Shown here one piece after another: positions 61,221 to 64,000 of a stretch of 64,000 nucleotides of DNA (position 1 is the first letter of the stretch; each line of letters opens with the position of its first letter). The notes under the pieces are model-generated. The model was not told the origin of the DNA. It did no database searches and saw only the letters and a list, made by a program, of their open reading frames with translations. This DNA comes from Streptomyces sp. NBC_00247 (GTDB lineage: Bacteria; Actinomycetota; Actinomycetes; Streptomycetales; Streptomycetaceae), in the NCBI RefSeq assembly GCF_036188265.1, contig NZ_CP108093.1:6973001-7037000 (forward strand), given 5' to 3'. The position numbers were made by a program, and so were the translations under genes.

Positions 61221-62441
61221 TCAGGGCTTCAGCAGGCTCGCCCCGATCTTGTCGCTCGCGTCCCTCACGCCGGGCAGCACCAGGAAGTAGCCGCCGCCCC
61301 GCGTGACGGTGAAGTCCGCGAGGCGCTCGCCGTCCAGACGCCGCTGAACCGCCTCGAACTGCCGCGCGATGTCCTGCTGGTAGCAGCAGAAGTTGAGCCC
61401 CACGTCGAGCCCGCCGTCGGGCGCCAGACCGCGGTCGAAGTTGTAACTGCGCCGCAGCGGGAGCGAGTCGGCCGTCTCCGGGGTTCGCGGGTTCGCCCGG
61501 CGGATGTGCGAGTCGAAGGAGATCTTCCGGCCGTCCGGGTCCGACCGGTAGTCGGGAACGTCCGTCTCCTTGGTGCCGGTCAGCGGAGCGCCGGTCGCCT
61601 TGTTCCGGCCGAAGGCGCGCTCCTGCTCGGACACCGGCAGCCGGTCCCAGGCCTCGACACGCAGCCGGGTGATCCGCAGCACCTGATAGCAGCCGCCCCG
61701 GGCCCACGCGGGGGTTCCGCCCCGCGAACCCAGCCAGAGCACCCGGTCCATCTCGCGCTCGGACTTCGTGTCCGGGTGGGAGATGCCGTCCTTGAAGCCG
61801 ACGATGCTGCGCGGCGCGCCGCTCGGCCGGGGCGGGTTGAGGAACCCGTCGCTCCGCCACCTCGGGGCCGCCAGCCCCCGCAGCGCCAGTTGCAGATCAC
61901 GCATCACCTCCAGGACGGCGTCGGGGTGCTCCGCGCAGACCTGGACCGACAGGTCACCGTGGCAGGACGCGGGGTCGAGGTCGTCCCCGGGGAAGGCGGG
62001 CATCGTCCGCAGTCCCGCCGGACGGCGCCCCTGAAGTCCGAAGCGCTCGTCGAAGAGGGACGCCCCGACGCCGACCGTGACGGTCAGGCGGTCGTCGGGG
62101 CCACCCTGCCCGGCGCCGGAGGTGAGGGCTCTCGCCCGCTGCGTCACCACGTCGAAGACGCGGACCAGCGCGCTCCGGTCCGTGCCGACGAGGTCCAGCG
62201 CGACGAACGCGGCGAACGCCTGCTGCGGTGTCACGACGCCCGCCTGGTGCGGCCCGTGGAACGGCACCGCGGCCTTCCGGGCCGCGGCCGGCGCCCCCTC
62301 GGGCCGCCCCGCCGGTGCCGCGAAGGCGTCGGGCGCGCCCGCCACCGCCCCGGCGAGACCGACCCCCGTCAGCACGAACCCCCGGCGTCCGTGGAGGTTG
62401 TGCGTGCCGGCGGGGATCGGACGGTCGTCGATGTCTGTCAT
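61221..62441 (-). CDS. Tat-secreted Dyp-type heme peroxidase
   Basis: This 406-residue protein has a twin-arginine signal (GRRGFVLTGVGLAGAVAG) and a two-domain Dyp fold. The distal GxxDG motif is GFKDG and the proximal heme His is in SHIRRANPR. LPLRRSYNFDRG and FCCYQQD are typical of the EfeB/DypA class. It oxidises dyes or phenols with peroxide outside the membrane or in iron uptake. It stands alone, divergent from a P450 gene, with no EfeU or EfeO genes nearby. Confidence 0.93.
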   Translation of the reverse strand: MTDIDDRPIPAGTHNLHGRRGFVLTGVGLAGAVAGAPDAFAAPAGRPEGAPAAARKAAVPFHGPHQAGVVTPQQAFAAFVALDLVGTDRSALVRVFDVVTQRARALTSGAGQGGPDDRLTVTVGVGASLFDERFGLQGRRPAGLRTMPAFPGDDLDPASCHGDLSVQVCAEHPDAVLEVMRDLQLALRGLAAPRWRSDGFLNPPRPSGAPRSIVGFKDGISHPDTKSEREMDRVLWLGSRGGTPAWARGGCYQVLRITRLRVEAWDRLPVSEQERAFGRNKATGAPLTGTKETDVPDYRSDPDGRKISFDSHIRRANPRTPETADSLPLRRSYNFDRGLAPDGGLDVGLNFCCYQQDIARQFEAVQRRLDGERLADFTVTRGGGYFLVLPGVRDASDKIGASLLKP

Positions 62442-62477
62442 GGTCGCGCCTCTTCCACGTGCTCGATGTGTCTGGCC

Positions 62478-62535
62478 GGGCCGTGTCCGACCGTCCCCTG
62501 CCGGGCCGATCCGACGCGGTGGTCGGACACGGCCC
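62478..62535. repeat. 15-bp inverted repeat between dyp and P450 genes
   Basis: GGGCCGTGTCCGACC (62478-62492) and GGTCGGACACGGCCC (62521-62535) are perfect inverted repeats 28 bases apart, in the 319-base divergent gap. They could be a leader hairpin or a paired operator; nothing else is seen in that gap. Confidence 0.75.
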
Positions 62536-62760
62536 AGTGAGCCTTACCAGCGAGGCGTGCGCCCGGGCGCGAATTCATTCCTGCGCGTCACCGCCGTGCG
62601 CCCTTCGGTCCCGCGCGCCGACCTCACCACCCCCTGATCGGGCGACTACTCAGCGTGGTGAACATGTTTCGGAGGGTAACGGGAATACAGCCGGGGTCCG
62701 GACCCGGCAGGGGACGGATCCGCCCTTGAATCAGCCGGCCCGGTCCCTGGGAGAACCTCG

Positions 62761-63966
62761 GTGGAGAACACGGAAACCGTACGCAGCTGCCCCTTCGACT
62801 TCGCGCACCGGCTGGAGTTCGACCCCCAGCTCAAGGAGCTGCTGACCACCGCGCCGGTGTCCCGCATCAGGATGCCGTACGGCGAGGGGGACGCCTGGCT
62901 GGTCACCCGGTACGAAGACGTGCGGACGGTCACCACCGACCGGCGTTTCAGCCGCAGCGCCGTGACCGGACGGGACTTCCCGCGGATGACCCCCGAACCC
63001 ATCGTCCAGGACGAGGCCATCAATCTCATGGACCCGCCGGCCAGCAGCAGGCTCCGCAGCCTGGTGGCGAAGAGCTTCACCGCCCGGCGGATCGACGCCA
63101 TGCGGACGGGCACCCAGCGCATCGTCGACCGACTGCTCGACACCATGGAGGACGGCGCGACCACCGCCGACTTCATGAAGGCGGTCGCCGCGCCCTTGCC
63201 GCTCGTGACCATCTGCGAGGTGCTCGACATCCCCGAGCCCGACCGGCCCTGGCTCCGCTCGCACGCCCTCACCATGATGAACGTCGGAGCGGCCGGCAAG
63301 GAGGACGCGATCCGTGCCAAGGCCGAACTCCGCGCCTACTTCGGTGAACTCACCGCCCGCCGCCGCCGCTCGCCCGGCGAGGACCTCATCAGCACACTCG
63401 CCACCGCCCGGGACGGAGACGAACTCCTCGGCGACGACGAACTGACCGTCATGGCCATGGTCCTGCTCATCACAGGACAGGACACCACCACCTATCAACT
63501 CGGCAACATCGCCTACTCGTTGCTCACCCGGCCCGAACTGGCACGCACCCTGCGCGACTCCCCGGAACGCCTGCCCCGCACCCTGGAGGAACTCCTCCGC
63601 CACATTCCGTTCCGCAAGGGCGTCGGCATCCCCCGGGTCGCCCTGGTGGACGTGGAACTCGGTGGCGTCAGCATCCCCGCCGGCGACGTGGTGCACGTGT
63701 CCTACCTGACCGCCAACCGCGACGCCGGGAAGTTCGAGCGACCGGACGACCTGGACCCCGACCGGCCGTCCATCCCCCACATGACCTTCGGCTGGGGAGC
63801 CCACCACTGTCTCGGAGCCCCGCTCGCCACGATGGAACTGGAGACCGCGTTCTCGTCGCTGCTCCGCCGGTTCCCGGACCTGCGCCTCGACGTGTCCGCG
63901 GAGGACATCCGGTGGAACACCACGTCGATCTGGCGCTACCCGCTCGCCCTGCCCGTCACGTGGTGA
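62761..63966 (+). CDS. Cytochrome P450
   Basis: This 401-residue soluble bacterial P450 has Cys350 in FGWGAHHCLG, the I-helix LITGQDTTT and ExxR in EELLRHIP. It starts VENTETVRSCPFDFAHRLEFDP, and GGGAG precedes the GTG. Substrate is unknown; the pattern is close to the CYP105/CYP107-type macrolide or xenobiotic oxidases. No ferredoxin gene is in the visible region after it, but the window ends there. Confidence 0.93.
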   Translation: MENTETVRSCPFDFAHRLEFDPQLKELLTTAPVSRIRMPYGEGDAWLVTRYEDVRTVTTDRRFSRSAVTGRDFPRMTPEPIVQDEAINLMDPPASSRLRSLVAKSFTARRIDAMRTGTQRIVDRLLDTMEDGATTADFMKAVAAPLPLVTICEVLDIPEPDRPWLRSHALTMMNVGAAGKEDAIRAKAELRAYFGELTARRRRSPGEDLISTLATARDGDELLGDDELTVMAMVLLITGQDTTTYQLGNIAYSLLTRPELARTLRDSPERLPRTLEELLRHIPFRKGVGIPRVALVDVELGGVSIPAGDVVHVSYLTANRDAGKFERPDDLDPDRPSIPHMTFGWGAHHCLGAPLATMELETAFSSLLRRFPDLRLDVSAEDIRWNTTSIWRYPLALPVTW

Positions 63967-64000
63967 CGAGAGCCTCCGCTCCCGGACTTGAGGAGACCCC

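Overview
The window is about 70 % or more G+C, with strong G/C preference at third codon positions, long antisense shadow frames, and many GTG starts plus one TTG. It carries a chaplin, a MelC1/MelC2 tyrosinase pair, a Wbl (WhiB-like) protein, many secreted carbohydrate-active enzymes and a rod-fibril-type actinomycete gene style. Together these point to a Streptomyces chromosome. I found no tRNA, rRNA, insertion sequence, integrase, CRISPR array or replication origin.

Layout. 1-4928: the end of a urease operon (ureC, ureF, ureG, ureD) followed by an ammonium transporter whose first twin-His residue is Glu. 4974-11003: a membrane glycosyltransferase, a racemase-family protein, apolipoprotein N-acyltransferase, a NUDIX protein and a GH26-like secreted hydrolase. 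11086-14318: a P450 divergent from melC1-melC2, then a short chaplin. 14452-24013: a tightly overlapping eight-gene leftward operon for a Wzx/Wzy-type exopolysaccharide (two GT4 enzymes, polyprenyl-phosphate sugar transferase, polymerase/ligase, flippase, deacetylase, chain-length protein, GNAT/FemAB-like protein). 24798-32505: an EEP-family protein, a coiled-coil membrane protein, folD under a ZTP riboswitch, an ABC exporter under a SoxR-type promoter, an SDR and an RNase HI with a zinc tail. 32600-41679: an LCP cell-wall ligase, an SpoIIE-type phosphatase, a WblE/WhiB1-like protein, a DUF1232 protein, a PL11 rhamnogalacturonan lyase, an anti-sigma-type ATPase, a 55-residue hydrophobic protein and an APH(6)/hydroxyurea-type kinase. 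42158-60900: a polysaccharide-use region with a discoidin/beta-helix protein behind paired LacI-type operators, a CE4 esterase with a CBM2, a 1098-residue GH2 enzyme, a galactofuranose-type (YtfQRT/YjfF-like) ABC importer, a LacI regulator, an aldose 1-epimerase and a GH13 amylase with starch-binding modules. 61221-63966: a Tat-type Dyp peroxidase divergent from a second P450.

How they work together. The strongest functional story is the right-hand catabolic region. Secreted enzymes cut pectin, xylan, starch and possibly galactofuranose glycans, the ABC system imports the released monosaccharide, GalM interconverts anomers, and LacI-type operators tie expression to sugar. The EPS operon is a self-contained export pathway. 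The best-supported regulatory finds are the ZTP riboswitch before folD, the SoxR-box promoter with a 19-bp spacer before the ABC exporter, and the LacI-type operators next to the beta-helix, ABC-importer and amylase promoters. All functional calls come from reading motifs; no database search was run.
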